Source of the DNA: an uncultured Alphaproteobacteria bacterium
GTDB taxonomy: Bacteria; Pseudomonadota; Alphaproteobacteria; HIMB59
Length of the DNA stretch: 51,536 nucleotides
NCBI GenBank assembly: GCA_902515765.1
Contig: CABXVZ010000006.1
Span: 1-51,536, forward strand
Direction of reading: 5' to 3'
In this document: in pieces, positions 37,722 through 47,376 of the stretch
Numbering within the stretch: position 1 is the first letter of the stretch
Layout: the number at the start of each line of letters is the position of its first letter
Made by a program: the position numbers and the translations under genes
The notes under the pieces: model-generated
Databases searched by the model: none
What the model was told of the DNA's origin: nothing
What the model saw: the letters and a program-made list of their open reading frames with translations, nothing else

Positions 37722-40301
37722 ATGATGAATTTTGATAAATATACTAATAGTTCAAAAAAAATTATTAATGCTGCTCAAAACTTAGCATTAGGAAAAAAAC
37801 ATCAAAAAATTACACCTCTGCACGTATTTGCAGAGCTTTTAACCAGCAATCATGAGATCATTATTAAAATTTTTGAAAACAAAGATCTCATATCTTTAAA
37901 AAAAGAAATTAATAATTTGTTATCTAAAGAACAAATTAGTTCCAATAATTCTGGACAGATTTTTGCAGATCCTAAATTAATTCAATTATTTGAAAAAGCA
38001 GAAAAAATAGCCTCCAGTCAAAAAGATAGCTACGTATCTATAGACTCTCTTCTAATAAGTACAATTGAATCAGACTCGCTCATTGGCTCTTCTTTAAAAA
38101 AAATTTCATTAACCCTGCCACATATTAAAAAAAAAGTTTTAGAATTTAGAAAAAATGGAAAGTCTGACAGTGAAAGCTCTGATGACAACTTTAATGCTTT
38201 AGAAAAGTATACTATCAATGTCACTCAAAAAGCTCAAAATAGAGAATTAGATCCAGTTATTGGTCGTGATGAAGAAATAAGAAGAACAATTCAAGTTTTA
38301 TCAAGAAGAACCAAAAATAATCCTATTCTTATTGGAGATCCTGGAGTTGGAAAAACAGCTTTAATTGAGGGCTTGGCTCAAAGAATAATCAATAAGGATA
38401 TTCCTAAATCCTTAGAGAATAAATCAATTCGTATATTAGATTTGGGACTTCTTCTTGCTGGTGCTAAATATAGAGGAGAATTTGAGGAAAGACTCCAAAA
38501 CGTCTTAAAAGAAATTCATAGAGAAAATGGTTCCATCATTCTATTCATTGATGAAATTCATACTTTAATTGGTGCTGGTAAATCAGATGGTGCCATGGAT
38601 GCCTCCAATATGTTAAAGCCTGCTCTAGCTAGAGGTGAATTACATTGTGTTGGAGCAACTACCTTAGATGAGTATAAAAAATACTTTGAAAAAGATGCCG
38701 CTCTTACAAGGCGCTTTCAGCCTGTATTTATTAATGAACCTAATACCACTGATGCTGTTGCCATCCTTAGGGGCTTAAAAGAAAAATATGAAATACATCA
38801 TGGTATTAGAATAAGTGATGAAGCAATTTTAGCTTCTGTACAACTTTCTGATAGATATATTACTGATCGTTTTCTACCCGATAAGGCTATTGATTTAATG
38901 GATGAAGCGGCAAGTAAAGTAAAAATGGAGATAGATAGTAAACCCGAAGAGATAGACCAACTTGATAGAGAGTTAATTCGACTTCAAATGGAAAAAAATG
39001 TTTTATCAAAAGAAAATGATCAAGATTTACAAAAAAACGAAACAATCAATAAACAAATTGTTGATTTAGAAAATAAGCTTAATTCTCTTAATTCTACTTG
39101 GGAAGCTGAAAAAAAAATTTTAGATACTAAAAGAAATCTCAATGAAAGAATTGATCAAGCTAAAGAAGATCTTGAAACTGCTCAAAGATCTGGAGATCTA
39201 ACAAAGGCTAGTGAGATCATGTACGGGCTACTTCCAAGTCTAGAAAAGGAATATGAGGAGCTTAATAAAAAAGAAAAATCTACAATCATTAATGAAGTTA
39301 TTAACGCGGAGGATATAGCGGGAGTAGTTTCTAAATGGACAGGTATCCCTCTTGAAAAACTAACAGGTGGAGAAAATGATAAGCTGGTAAATATCGAGAA
39401 ACTCTTAGAAAAAAGAGTTATTGGGCAAAAAGATGCCATTGAAAAGGTTTCAAAAGCCATCAAGATTTCTAAAGCTGGTCTTCAAGATCCAGATAAACCC
39501 TTAGGCTCCTTTCTATTTTTAGGACCAACAGGTGTCGGAAAAACAGAACTTTCGAAGGCACTTGCGGAATATGTGTTTGATAATGAAAAACAAATACTTC
39601 GAATGGACATGTCAGAGTATATGGAAAAGCATTCCGTCAGTAAACTGATTGGCTCACCTCCAGGTTATGTTGGCTACGACGATGGAGGAAAGCTTACAGA
39701 CTCTGTAAGAAGACGTCCTTATCAGGTAATACTATTTGATGAGATAGAAAAAGCTCACCCAGATGTCTTCAATATTCTTTTACAAATATTAGATGATGGA
39801 AGGTTAACTGACTCCAAAGGAAAGATTGTTAATTTCAAAAATACCCTAATAATCATGACTTCTAATATAGGTTCTCAAATTCCTATTGATGAAAACTTTG
39901 ACTACGCAACTAAAAAGAATTTAGCTCTAGAAGAATTAAAAAATCATTTCCGCTTGGAGTTTCTTAATAGAATTGATGACATAATTTTATTTAATAAATT
40001 ATCAAAAGAAAATATTAGAAATATTTTAAAGAACCAAATTGAGATGATTGAAAAAAGAATTATTTCCAAAGGTATATCTATAGGATTTACTGATGAAGCT
40101 ATAGATTTTCTGATAGAAAAAGGTTTTGATCCCTTATTTGGTGCTAGACCACTGAAAAGACTACTCCAAGATGAAGTATTAAACCCTCTCTCAGAGGTCA
40201 TATTAGATGTTGGAGATAATATCCAAGATAAAGTTATCTTTTCAAAAGATAAGTTTGGCTTAATCATAGCTAATAAAAACCTTAAAGTATTAAACTCATA
40301 A
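37722..40301 (+). CDS. clpB: ATP-dependent disaggregase ClpB
   Basis: ClpB is the Hsp104-type AAA+ chaperone that rescues aggregated proteins together with DnaK. The N-domain covers about 1-145, NBD1 has Walker A GDPGVGKT and [14 protein letters not shown], a long middle coiled coil covers about 405-520, and NBD2 has [10 protein letters not shown] and [16 protein letters not shown] second ATG one codon downstream (37725) is an equally good start. Length 859 is standard. The start lies 22 bases from the divergent Lys-rich ORF. Confidence 0.97.
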   Translation: MMNFDKYTNSSKKIINAAQNLALGKKHQKITPLHVFAELLTSNHEIIIKIFENKDLISLKKEINNLLSKEQISSNNSGQIFADPKLIQLFEKAEKIASSQKDSYVSIDSLLISTIESDSLIGSSLKKISLTLPHIKKKVLEFRKNGKSDSESSDDNFNALEKYTINVTQKAQNRELDPVIGRDEEIRRTIQVLSRRTKNNPILIGDPGVGKTALIEGLAQRIINKDIPKSLENKSIRILDLGLLLAGAKYRGEFEERLQNVLKEIHRENGSIILFIDEIHTLIGAGKSDGAMDASNMLKPALARGELHCVGATTLDEYKKYFEKDAALTRRFQPVFINEPNTTDAVAILRGLKEKYEIHHGIRISDEAILASVQLSDRYITDRFLPDKAIDLMDEAASKVKMEIDSKPEEIDQLDRELIRLQMEKNVLSKENDQDLQKNETINKQIVDLENKLNSLNSTWEAEKKILDTKRNLNERIDQAKEDLETAQRSGDLTKASEIMYGLLPSLEKEYEELNKKEKSTIINEVINAEDIAGVVSKWTGIPLEKLTGGENDKLVNIEKLLEKRVIGQKDAIEKVSKAIKISKAGLQDPDKPLGSFLFLGPTGVGKTELSKALAEYVFDNEKQILRMDMSEYMEKHSVSKLIGSPPGYVGYDDGGKLTDSVRRRPYQVILFDEIEKAHPDVFNILLQILDDGRLTDSKGKIVNFKNTLIIMTSNIGSQIPIDENFDYATKKNLALEELKNHFRLEFLNRIDDIILFNKLSKENIRNILKNQIEMIEKRIISKGISIGFTDEAIDFLIEKGFDPLFGARPLKRLLQDEVLNPLSEVILDVGDNIQDKVIFSKDKFGLIIANKNLKVLNS

Positions 40302-40336
40302 CTTTTAACTTAAGATAAATTTTGTATAATTATTTT

Positions 40337-40429
40337 ATGAAGTGGTTATTCCTTTTAGGGGCTTTTTTAATAGTTGCATTTGTTCTCTACTTATCTGTAA
40401 TGACTATAAGAAAAATTAGAAAAAAGTAG
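40337..40429 (+). CDS. Possible 30-residue membrane peptide
   Basis: An ATG-to-TAG frame after clpB encodes one membrane segment (LFLLGAFLIVAFVLYLSVM) followed by a basic tail (RKIRKK), a positive-inside profile. It ends three bases before the TTG of the next membrane gene. Too short to prove; position and composition are the only support. Confidence 0.35.
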   Translation: MKWLFLLGAFLIVAFVLYLSVMTIRKIRKK

Positions 40430-40432
40430 TTA

Positions 40433-40846
40433 TTGGACTTATTTTTTTCAGACACTTTATATCTCACAAAGATATTCTTAGTTTCTTCAATATTAACCAT
40501 TATCTTTTTCTTACTTCTATTAACTAGAAAAATTTATAAAAAAAAATTATCTAATACAAATCTATCAATTTATTCTTCCCTATTTTTATTAATAATTACT
40601 TTATCAGGCTTATTAATAGTTAATTTTATTGGAAAGTTTACATATGTTTTATTTATAGCTGGAGTAATTACAGTGATTTATTCAGAAATCAGTTTTTTAT
40701 TAGGTAAATATTTTTTTCCTAATTTTGTTAGTGAGAATGTGTCTAAGGAAATTATTTATATGTTTAGTTTTATTGTCTTCATAAATGCAGGATATTTTAC
40801 ATTTATGTTGATACTTGATATTTTGAAAGCTCAAACAGTTCTCTAA
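40433..40846 (+). CDS. Integral membrane protein, four segments, unknown
   Basis: No family recognised. The frame starts with TTG (the first ATG is far inside), giving 137 residues with four hydrophobic segments near 9-30, 43-66, 69-92 and 104-132. It follows the 30-residue peptide by three bases and precedes a 59-residue basic protein by four, so the three probably form one transcript with clpB. Confidence 0.6.
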   Translation: MDLFFSDTLYLTKIFLVSSILTIIFFLLLLTRKIYKKKLSNTNLSIYSSLFLLIITLSGLLIVNFIGKFTYVLFIAGVITVIYSEISFLLGKYFFPNFVSENVSKEIIYMFSFIVFINAGYFTFMLILDILKAQTVL

Positions 40847-40850
40847 TCTA

Positions 40851-41030
40851 ATGAAAACAATTACTCTAGAAGTTGGAAATACCTCTTGGTGGAAAAATCT
40901 AAAATATAGAAGAGAAGCAGCACAGGAATTAAGAAAAATGAGAGTAAATAATAAAAATATTAAACTAATTAAAAAGTACAGTATTGAAGGATCTAATACG
41001 ATTATCTACGGAGACTACAAAATTAGATAG
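40851..41030 (+). CDS. Small basic protein, 59 residues
   Basis: ATG 40851 to TAG 41030. The product is soluble and very basic (KYRREAAQELRKMRVNNKN in the middle), with Trp-Trp near residue 13 and a C-terminal strand-like part (SNTIIYGDYKIR). Unknown family. The charge suggests nucleic acid or ribosome contact, which is only inference. Confidence 0.5.
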   Translation: MKTITLEVGNTSWWKNLKYRREAAQELRKMRVNNKNIKLIKKYSIEGSNTIIYGDYKIR

Positions 41031-41074
41031 TTTTCTAACTATATAATTTAATAAAAACAAGTAATATAAGTTTC

Positions 41075-41524
41075 ATGAAAATATTTAAATTTTTCATAAT
41101 ATTTTTTTTAACAATTAGTTTTAATATAAATGCAGGTCCATTTACTGATGAGTTTTCTCGATGCATTGTTACTAAAACAACATCTCAAGAAAAAACAGAT
41201 TTAGTTAAATGGATTTATGTCACTATATCCTTTCATCCTCAATTATCTGATATGTCAAACTTATCATCAGAAGATGTCGAGATGGTTAATATTAGAGTTG
41301 CTGACTACATGACAAATGTGTTTGCCTATAAATGCAATAAAGAATTAATAGAAGCAATAAAATATGAAGGTGAGAACAGCGTAGTTACTGCATTTGAGTT
41401 ATTAGGAGAAATAGCCATTTCAGAAATTATGGTTGATGAAGGAGTTTCGATTGCTAGTGAGTTTTTCACACAATATCTAGATGAGAGTGTCATAGCTGAA
41501 GCTCTAAGTGAAGCTTATAACTAA
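41075..41524 (+). CDS. Secreted protein of unknown function, 149 residues
   Basis: The N-terminus is a clear Sec signal peptide (about 1-20, cleavage near INAG). The mature part is helical, acidic, with two Cys (about 31 and 89) that could form a disulfide. No family recognised. It ends 18 bases before the convergent ATP-grasp stop. Confidence 0.7.
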   Translation: MKIFKFFIIFFLTISFNINAGPFTDEFSRCIVTKTTSQEKTDLVKWIYVTISFHPQLSDMSNLSSEDVEMVNIRVADYMTNVFAYKCNKELIEAIKYEGENSVVTAFELLGEIAISEIMVDEGVSIASEFFTQYLDESVIAEALSEAYN

Positions 41525-41542
41525 AACAATTATAATTGAATT

Positions 41543-42988
41543 TTAATCATCAACTATCATAGTATCCTTAGAGCCACCACCCTGTGAACTATTTACTATA
41601 GTACTGCCTTTTTTTAAAGCTACTCTAGTTAAACCTCCCATTGTTACATATGTCTCTTTTCCAGAAAGTATAAATGGCCTTAAATCTTGATGTCTAGGTT
41701 CAATATTATTTCCTTGCAAGGTTGGAGTAGTTGATAAAATTTCTAAAGGTTGGGCTATATAATTTCTTGGATTATGCAAAATTTTTCTAATATAAGTTTC
41801 TTTTTCTAACTTAGTGGCTTTAGGTCCTACTAAAATTCCATAACCACCAGATCCATCTGCAGGCTTGACAATCATTTTGGAAATATTTTTTATTACATAA
41901 TCTCTTTGAATTTTATCATTACAAAGAAAAGTCTCTACTTGATTTAATTTGGGATGCTCATCTAGATAATACTTAATAATTTTAGGGATATATGAATAAA
42001 TAACTTTATCATCAGCTACACCACTCCCTGGTGCATTTAACAAACCAATATTTCCTTTTCGAAAAGACTTATATAAACCAGCTACACCTAACAAAGATCC
42101 TTTGTAAAAAGTTTTGGGATCTAGAAAAGTATCGTCAATTCTTCTGTAGATACAATCTACCCTTAAGCCTCCTTTTACTGTTTTGACAAAAACTTTATCT
42201 TTTTCGACATAAAGATCTTTGCCCTCTACTAAGGCAATGCCCATTTGTTGAGCAAGAAATGAGTGCTCAAAATATGCAGAATTATAAACTCCAGGAGTTA
42301 AAACAACCATTGTAGGATTAGTTTTCTTATAGGGTATAGCGTCTAACATACAGTGGTATAATCTGTTACAATATTGATTAATAGATGAAACTCTATATCT
42401 AGTGAATAATTCAGGAAAAACCTCTCCCATAACCATTCTGTTTTCTAACATATAAGAAACACCTGAAGGAACACGAAGATTGTCTTCTAATACCAAAAAC
42501 TCCCCTTTAATATTTCTAATTAAGTCAATCCCAGATATATGAGACCAAATTTTTCTTTTAGGTTTATAACCCTCACACTGCTTGAGATAATTTTGTGAAT
42601 TAAAAACTAGCTCACGAGGAATTACATTGTCTTTAAATATCTTTTTTTCATTATAAACATCGTTTATAAAAAAATTTAAAGCCTTACATCTTTGAACTAA
42701 ACCCAGTTTTACTTTATTCCATTGGGATTTTAATATTATTCTTGGAATTATATCTAAGGGCCATTTTTTCTCTTCTGCAGCTTTCTTATCAGCAGAATAG
42801 ACTTTAAAATTAATACCTCTTGAGCTAATAGTGCTTTGACAATTACTTTCAATTCTTTCCAAATCTTTACTAGAATAATTATTAAGTATTTTTGAAATTA
42901 TCTTTGCTTCTCTTCTTAAGCTTTTATCAGAGGTGAGGTATTCGTCATAACTTCTTTGAGAGTCATATTTATTCCAGTTAATGGGCAC
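41543..42988 (-). CDS. Circularly permuted ATP-grasp type 2 protein
   Basis: This 481-residue protein belongs to the CP_ATPgrasp (DUF404/DUF407) family, ATP-dependent ligases that probably form a peptide-like bond on an unknown substrate. Typical parts are SRGINFKVYS, the block LVLEDNLRVPSGVSYMLENR (about 168-187), GLLNAPGSGVADDK and the nucleotide-binding MIVKPADGSGGYGI. Elsewhere these genes occur with an alpha-E protein, a transglutaminase-like protease and the Anbu peptidase. Here Anbu is divergent, 105 bases away, and the other two are not in the window. Confidence 0.9.
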   Translation of the reverse strand: MPINWNKYDSQRSYDEYLTSDKSLRREAKIISKILNNYSSKDLERIESNCQSTISSRGINFKVYSADKKAAEEKKWPLDIIPRIILKSQWNKVKLGLVQRCKALNFFINDVYNEKKIFKDNVIPRELVFNSQNYLKQCEGYKPKRKIWSHISGIDLIRNIKGEFLVLEDNLRVPSGVSYMLENRMVMGEVFPELFTRYRVSSINQYCNRLYHCMLDAIPYKKTNPTMVVLTPGVYNSAYFEHSFLAQQMGIALVEGKDLYVEKDKVFVKTVKGGLRVDCIYRRIDDTFLDPKTFYKGSLLGVAGLYKSFRKGNIGLLNAPGSGVADDKVIYSYIPKIIKYYLDEHPKLNQVETFLCNDKIQRDYVIKNISKMIVKPADGSGGYGILVGPKATKLEKETYIRKILHNPRNYIAQPLEILSTTPTLQGNNIEPRHQDLRPFILSGKETYVTMGGLTRVALKKGSTIVNSSQGGGSKDTMIVDD

Positions 42989-43093
42989 TAATTAAATTTA
43001 CTATAAATACATAAATTTCATTATGCATAGATTAGATTGCTAATATGTAAATATTCGTTTGTATTTTTTAAAAATACGCTATTTAATCCTAAT

Positions 43094-43819
43094 ATGACTT
43101 ACTGTGTTGGAATTAAAGTAAATGATGGAATGGTTTTTGCTTCAGATAGAAGAACAAATGCTGGTTTAGATAATTTCAACTCCTACACTAAAATGTATGT
43201 ACATAAAGGAGTCGATAGAAATATAGTAATTTTAACCTCTGGTAATTTATCAACTTCTCAGGCTGTTTTTAATTCCATAGGTAAAGATTTAGAAGATCCT
43301 ACAAATGGAAATAATCTCAATAACCTTTATAACATGAATGAAATTGCAAAATACATTGGAAGATTAACTGTAATGCATTCCTCTCCTGATGGTTTTAATC
43401 AAGAGATGGTTGAATTAGGATCTACTTTTATTTTAGGTGGTCATGTTCAAGGTCAAGAGCAAGAACTATATCTCATATATCCTCAGGGAAATTTTATCAA
43501 AACAAGTGAGACTAAGCCTTATTTGGTAATTGGAGAAATAAAGTATGGTAAACCAATCTTAGATAGGGTCGTAAAGTCAGAAACAGATTTAGGTGATGCA
43601 ACTCGTTGCGCCTTAATAAGCATGGATAGCACTATGAAAGCAGATTTATCAGTTGGTCCCCCCATAGATGTATTAGTTTATAAAAATAGCTTATCAAAAG
43701 TAGTCTATCTTCAATCTCTTGAGGTAGATAATCCAGATTATCAATATATTTCTAAACAGTGGGAAAAGGGAATTTTTGAAATTTTTAAATCTTTTGATCG
43801 TTTTAATTGGGAAGATTAA
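43094..43819 (+). CDS. Anbu (BPH-type) proteasome-like peptidase subunit
   Basis: This is an Ntn-hydrolase of the Anbu family, the bacterial proteasome-beta-like protein. The start at 43094 gives MTYCVGIKVNDGMVFASDRRTNAG (MTYCVGIK, then FASDRRTNAG); removal of Met would expose Thr as the N-terminal nucleophile, as the family requires. An upstream in-frame ATG (43037) would bury this Thr and is rejected. Length 241 fits. It is divergent from the ATP-grasp gene, supporting a functional pair. Confidence 0.9.
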   Translation: MTYCVGIKVNDGMVFASDRRTNAGLDNFNSYTKMYVHKGVDRNIVILTSGNLSTSQAVFNSIGKDLEDPTNGNNLNNLYNMNEIAKYIGRLTVMHSSPDGFNQEMVELGSTFILGGHVQGQEQELYLIYPQGNFIKTSETKPYLVIGEIKYGKPILDRVVKSETDLGDATRCALISMDSTMKADLSVGPPIDVLVYKNSLSKVVYLQSLEVDNPDYQYISKQWEKGIFEIFKSFDRFNWED

Positions 43820-43821
43820 AA

Positions 43822-43980
43822 ATGGAGTCCTCTCCTTTTATTACTAATTTAGCAAGTATTGCTGTCATTAGCCTAGCTATATTTTCATTTTATTTGATGA
43901 TAAGTAGAAAAGGGAAATATATCGATATAGTTTTTGGAATGATTTTAGCAGTTATAATTATTTCAAAAATATTGAATTGA
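43822..43980 (+). CDS. Small membrane protein, 52 residues
   Basis: ATG 43822, two bases after the Anbu stop, to TGA 43980. Two hydrophobic segments (about 10-27 and 35-50) flank a basic loop (SRKGKY). Unknown family; the tight spacing suggests cotranscription with Anbu. Confidence 0.5.
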   Translation: MESSPFITNLASIAVISLAIFSFYLMISRKGKYIDIVFGMILAVIIISKILN

Positions 43981-43993
43981 ATTTAAAAATTAT

Positions 43994-44173
43994 ATGAAAG
44001 CTGAAATTATATTTCCTATAGTCTACTTAGTTTGCTTACTATTTATAATTGGACCAAGGTTTTTAGACTCAAATTCATCTTTAAAGCAAATATTAAGCAA
44101 TTTAAGTATTTGGGCATTGATTGTAATTTTGATAGGTCTCGGCTATCAAGGGTATAATTATTATTTGTTGTAA
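43994..44173 (+). CDS. Small membrane protein, 59 residues
   Basis: ATG 43994 to TAA 44173. Two hydrophobic segments (about 5-20 and 36-53), the second ending GLGYQGYNYYLL. Thirteen bases after the preceding small membrane protein. Unknown family; probably part of the same transcript. Confidence 0.5.
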   Translation: MKAEIIFPIVYLVCLLFIIGPRFLDSNSSLKQILSNLSIWALIVILIGLGYQGYNYYLL

Positions 44174-44208
44174 ATTAATCTTAATTGATTAGGTTTTAGC
44201 TTTTAAAA

Positions 44209-45138
44209 ATGAGCGAAATTACATACACAGATTACAATTCAACTATTGAGTCATGGCCTCAATCAAAGTATCCCATTAATAATTTGGAAAATTTACTTGG
44301 TTCCTTTTCCAAGGCTCTAAAAGAAATTTACTCTTCTCCTGAAATTGAAAATAAACAAGCAAATCAGGAAACATATAACTCTATATATAATAAGGTAATG
44401 CTAAATCCAATATTTGACAGTCATCCAATAGGATTTGTATGGAGAGATAAGGAAAGTGAATTTTTATCTGACATTTCCTCTGCTATTAGCTTTGCCCATC
44501 ATATTTTTGAAACGATTGAAACTAAAAATGCTTATTTAATTTCACTTGCTGTTGCATTTAAAAAATCAGCTCCCAAGAATCTATCTGGTGATGTCTTGGA
44601 CTCAGCCTCAGAATTAATATATGAAGCTATTTTTAATATTGAGAATTCAAATCAACAAAATTTAAATCTTGAAAATACTAAAGATGACTACTCTTATTTA
44701 GCTGACGGGCAAGCATTAGCATTTCAGATCCAATATCATAGATGGATGATAATTAATAAGTCGATCCTTCCTGAGACAAGCTATATGAGAAATAGATTTA
44801 TCAATATTGTTATTAGGAAAAATTTTCCAAAGCATACCCCTAATCCTGAAAATAAGACAGAGACTAGCTATGAAGAGTCTCGTTCAAAGTTAAAAGATGA
44901 AATTACCCAACATTTGAAATTTGATAAATCAGAGTTACCAAGTGAAGTTATAGAAAAGTGGATCAATTCCTTTATTAATAATGTGATGCTTGTCTACTAT
45001 GGTTTTTATAAATGGGATAAACTAAGAGGAGATTTCTATAGAGTTATTGATTTAGAAAAATCTATATTTGGTGAAAAAATCCCTGACCAATTTGAAGAAA
45101 ATATTAAAGAATTTTCTAAATTTATTGATTTATCTTAA
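44209..45138 (+). CDS. Hypothetical protein, 309 residues
   Basis: No family recognised. The protein is cytosolic-looking and mainly helical, with Trp/Tyr-rich ends. It does not have the N-terminal pattern of the alpha-E protein that often accompanies Anbu and ATP-grasp. It follows the Anbu-small membrane protein string on the same strand with a 35-base gap. Confidence 0.72.
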   Translation: MSEITYTDYNSTIESWPQSKYPINNLENLLGSFSKALKEIYSSPEIENKQANQETYNSIYNKVMLNPIFDSHPIGFVWRDKESEFLSDISSAISFAHHIFETIETKNAYLISLAVAFKKSAPKNLSGDVLDSASELIYEAIFNIENSNQQNLNLENTKDDYSYLADGQALAFQIQYHRWMIINKSILPETSYMRNRFINIVIRKNFPKHTPNPENKTETSYEESRSKLKDEITQHLKFDKSELPSEVIEKWINSFINNVMLVYYGFYKWDKLRGDFYRVIDLEKSIFGEKIPDQFEENIKEFSKFIDLS

Positions 45139-45146
45139 TTTTTAAT

Positions 45147-45881
45147 TTAATTAGCTAAATTTATAAATATATCTCCCATACCCGATATTAATTCATCTTC
45201 TTTAGTAGAATTTCTCACTTTACATTGCTTTCCAGTAATAGAGTGGTGATTAACAGCAAGAGTATCATTATTGCTACAACTTCTAGGACTATGTAGAAAA
45301 CCTATTACCATATTATCATCAACACTATAAACCTGATCTTTATTCATATCTGTTCCTTTGCAGAAATATTCTCTGTTAATTTCTAATGGAAAGTCATCTT
45401 TAGAACAGGGATTTTTAATAGTTAGCACGGTAAATTCCTTTTTAACCCCCTTAAAACTATGAGATATCTCCATTGTGTTAGCATATTTCATGGAGTCGCA
45501 GGAACAAGGCCAACAACAAACATAAACATCTCCGCAGACTTTATTATTAGTCATATCTTCATTAAGACTTAATAAAAAAGGTTGTGAACCAGGTCTAATT
45601 AGTGAACCTGACACGGGACAATATCTTTTATTATATTCTACAAATTCATCGAACTCTAAATCTTGTTCTATTAAAAATTTAAAGAATTTAGGTCCAGCTG
45701 CATTTCTATTACCATCGGGAAATATATTATCCCATTTTTCAGCAAGTTTTTCGTAATAATATGTGTCTTTCTCTAAATCAATTTCATTGGATTGAATTGC
45801 ATTTGTATAAAATGAAGAGAGAAATAAAAACACCAAAAATGTAAAGAATTTAAGCCTATAAATAGTGAATATTGCGAGCAT
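45147..45881 (-). CDS. Secreted Cys-rich protein with CCWPCSCD motif
   Basis: The 244-residue protein has an N-terminal signal or anchor (about 9-28, ending near YTNA) and about twelve Cys, with a dense CVCxWPCSC-like cluster near 124-132 (VCCWPCSCD), plus RYCPVSG and KNPCSKDD. This suggests a disulfide-stabilised or metal-binding envelope protein. I do not recognise a family. It is divergent from the CRTAC1-like gene, 58 bases apart. Confidence 0.7.
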   Translation of the reverse strand: MLAIFTIYRLKFFTFLVFLFLSSFYTNAIQSNEIDLEKDTYYYEKLAEKWDNIFPDGNRNAAGPKFFKFLIEQDLEFDEFVEYNKRYCPVSGSLIRPGSQPFLLSLNEDMTNNKVCGDVYVCCWPCSCDSMKYANTMEISHSFKGVKKEFTVLTIKNPCSKDDFPLEINREYFCKGTDMNKDQVYSVDDNMVIGFLHSPRSCSNNDTLAVNHHSITGKQCKVRNSTKEDELISGMGDIFINLAN

Positions 45882-45939
45882 ATTTTGTAATTACATATAA
45901 AAAATAAATCTAGATCATATTTTTAAAAGTAATAAAATT

Positions 45940-47376
45940 ATGAGAAAAACATTAATTTTTTATCTAACAATTTTTATTTATTACACAATAAATTCTATGG
46001 CTAATGAAAATTTTTTTACTGATATAAGCAATCTACTGCCAGATCAAGACGACAGGCTAAGCTATGGAGTAGCTGTTACAGACTTTAACAGAGATGGAAA
46101 AGATGAATTTATAGTCACGGGTTTTGGATATGAAAATTTATCTTTATCTTTTGAAAATGGTAAAATTACAAAAACTATCAATAATAAGCTTTTCGCTGAT
46201 AAAACAAGATCTACAATAGGAGTAGCTGCATGTGATTTAAATCAAGATGGCTATGAAGAAATATATTTTCTCAACACAGATACATATAGTGGTCAAAAAC
46301 AATATTCAGATAGATTGCTTAATTTCAATGAAGAAAAAATTGAAGATATATTTGAAAAAGAAATCAACCAAAATGATTTAAATCTCACTGCAGGGAGATC
46401 AGTTGTTTGTGTTGATAGAGATGGTAAAGGTAATTATGGAATTTATGTTGCTAACTATGGAGGACCAACAAGATTTTATGAATTCCTAGAAAACCGAATC
46501 GTTGATTTAGCAACTAGCTTGGGTCTAGATAAAATTACTGGTGGTAGATCCGTAATTGCTGGGCATATTTTATCTGACCAAATAGATATCTTTGCAGCAA
46601 ATGAAAGAGGTCCTAATTTTTTATATAAAAATAGTAAAGGATCTTTCACTGAGTTAGCCGAAACACTAAAAATTCAAGATACTTATCAAAATGGTCGTGG
46701 AACTACACTGTCTGATGTTCTTTATAGAGGGAGGCTTGATATAATTAATGGAAACTGGCAAGGAGATCACAGGGTGTACGTTTATGATAAGGATAAATAT
46801 ATGGATATAGCTACACCACCTTTTAGTATTCCTTCAAAAATTAGGACAGTTATATCTGCAGACTTTGATAATGATGGGTATGATGAAGTTTTTATAAATA
46901 ATATTGGTGAACCCAATAAGCTTTTCAAAATTACAGAATATGGAAACTTTGAAGAAATATCTCTTGAAGCTGCTTTAGAAAAAAATGGACTTGGTACAGG
47001 TGCTGCTGTAGCAGATATAGATAATGATGGAATATTAGAATTGTTAATCGCACATGGTGAGTCAGGTCCACAACCCTTATCCTTATTTAAAAATCAAAGT
47101 TCTGCAAATAGAAATTTTTTAAGAGTAAGGCCTATTAATGTAAATGGTGCTCCTGCTAGAGGTGCAACTGTTACTTTATTTAGCAACCTAAGAACTCACT
47201 CAAAAACTATAGATGCAGGTTCAGGTTACTTATGTCAAATGGAACCTGTAGCTCACTATGGTATAAGAGACAATGAAAGTGATTTTAAAATTGAAATTAA
47301 ATGGACCAACGGAGATGTTAAAACATTAGTAATTGATAATCTTAGTGAAACAATAGTAGTTCAGCAGGAAATATGA
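45940..47376 (+). CDS. CRTAC1-like FG-GAP/VCBS repeat protein with ASPIC/UnbV C-terminal domain
   Basis: This secreted 478-residue protein has a signal peptide (about 1-21), then FG-GAP/VCBS calcium-binding repeats forming a probable beta-propeller: DFNRDGKDEF (about 48-57), DLNQDGYEEIYF, DFDNDGYDEVFI and DIDNDGILELLI. The C-terminal ASPIC_UnbV domain has APARGATVTLF, GSGYLCQMEP and KWTNGDVKTL. Animal CRTAC1 has the same layout; bacterial roles are unclear, perhaps surface or matrix binding. Its stop overlaps the start of the fasciclin-like gene (ATGA), suggesting a two-protein surface unit. Confidence 0.88.
   Translation: MRKTLIFYLTIFIYYTINSMANENFFTDISNLLPDQDDRLSYGVAVTDFNRDGKDEFIVTGFGYENLSLSFENGKITKTINNKLFADKTRSTIGVAACDLNQDGYEEIYFLNTDTYSGQKQYSDRLLNFNEEKIEDIFEKEINQNDLNLTAGRSVVCVDRDGKGNYGIYVANYGGPTRFYEFLENRIVDLATSLGLDKITGGRSVIAGHILSDQIDIFAANERGPNFLYKNSKGSFTELAETLKIQDTYQNGRGTTLSDVLYRGRLDIINGNWQGDHRVYVYDKDKYMDIATPPFSIPSKIRTVISADFDNDGYDEVFINNIGEPNKLFKITEYGNFEEISLEAALEKNGLGTGAAVADIDNDGILELLIAHGESGPQPLSLFKNQSSANRNFLRVRPINVNGAPARGATVTLFSNLRTHSKTIDAGSGYLCQMEPVAHYGIRDNESDFKIEIKWTNGDVKTLVIDNLSETIVVQQEI

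Noticed and set aside
39182-39463. Minus-strand frame of 93 codons inside clpB (also one at 39944-40267)
   Set aside because: Antisense shadows of the conserved ClpB coding sequence with no independent support.
43037-43093. Longer N-terminus for the Anbu peptidase
   Set aside because: It would put 19 residues before the Met-Thr that must become the N-terminal nucleophile.
44209-45138. The 309-residue protein as the alpha-E partner of the ATP-grasp/Anbu system
   Set aside because: It lacks the typical N-terminal Arg/Glu-rich alpha-E pattern; only position would support the call.
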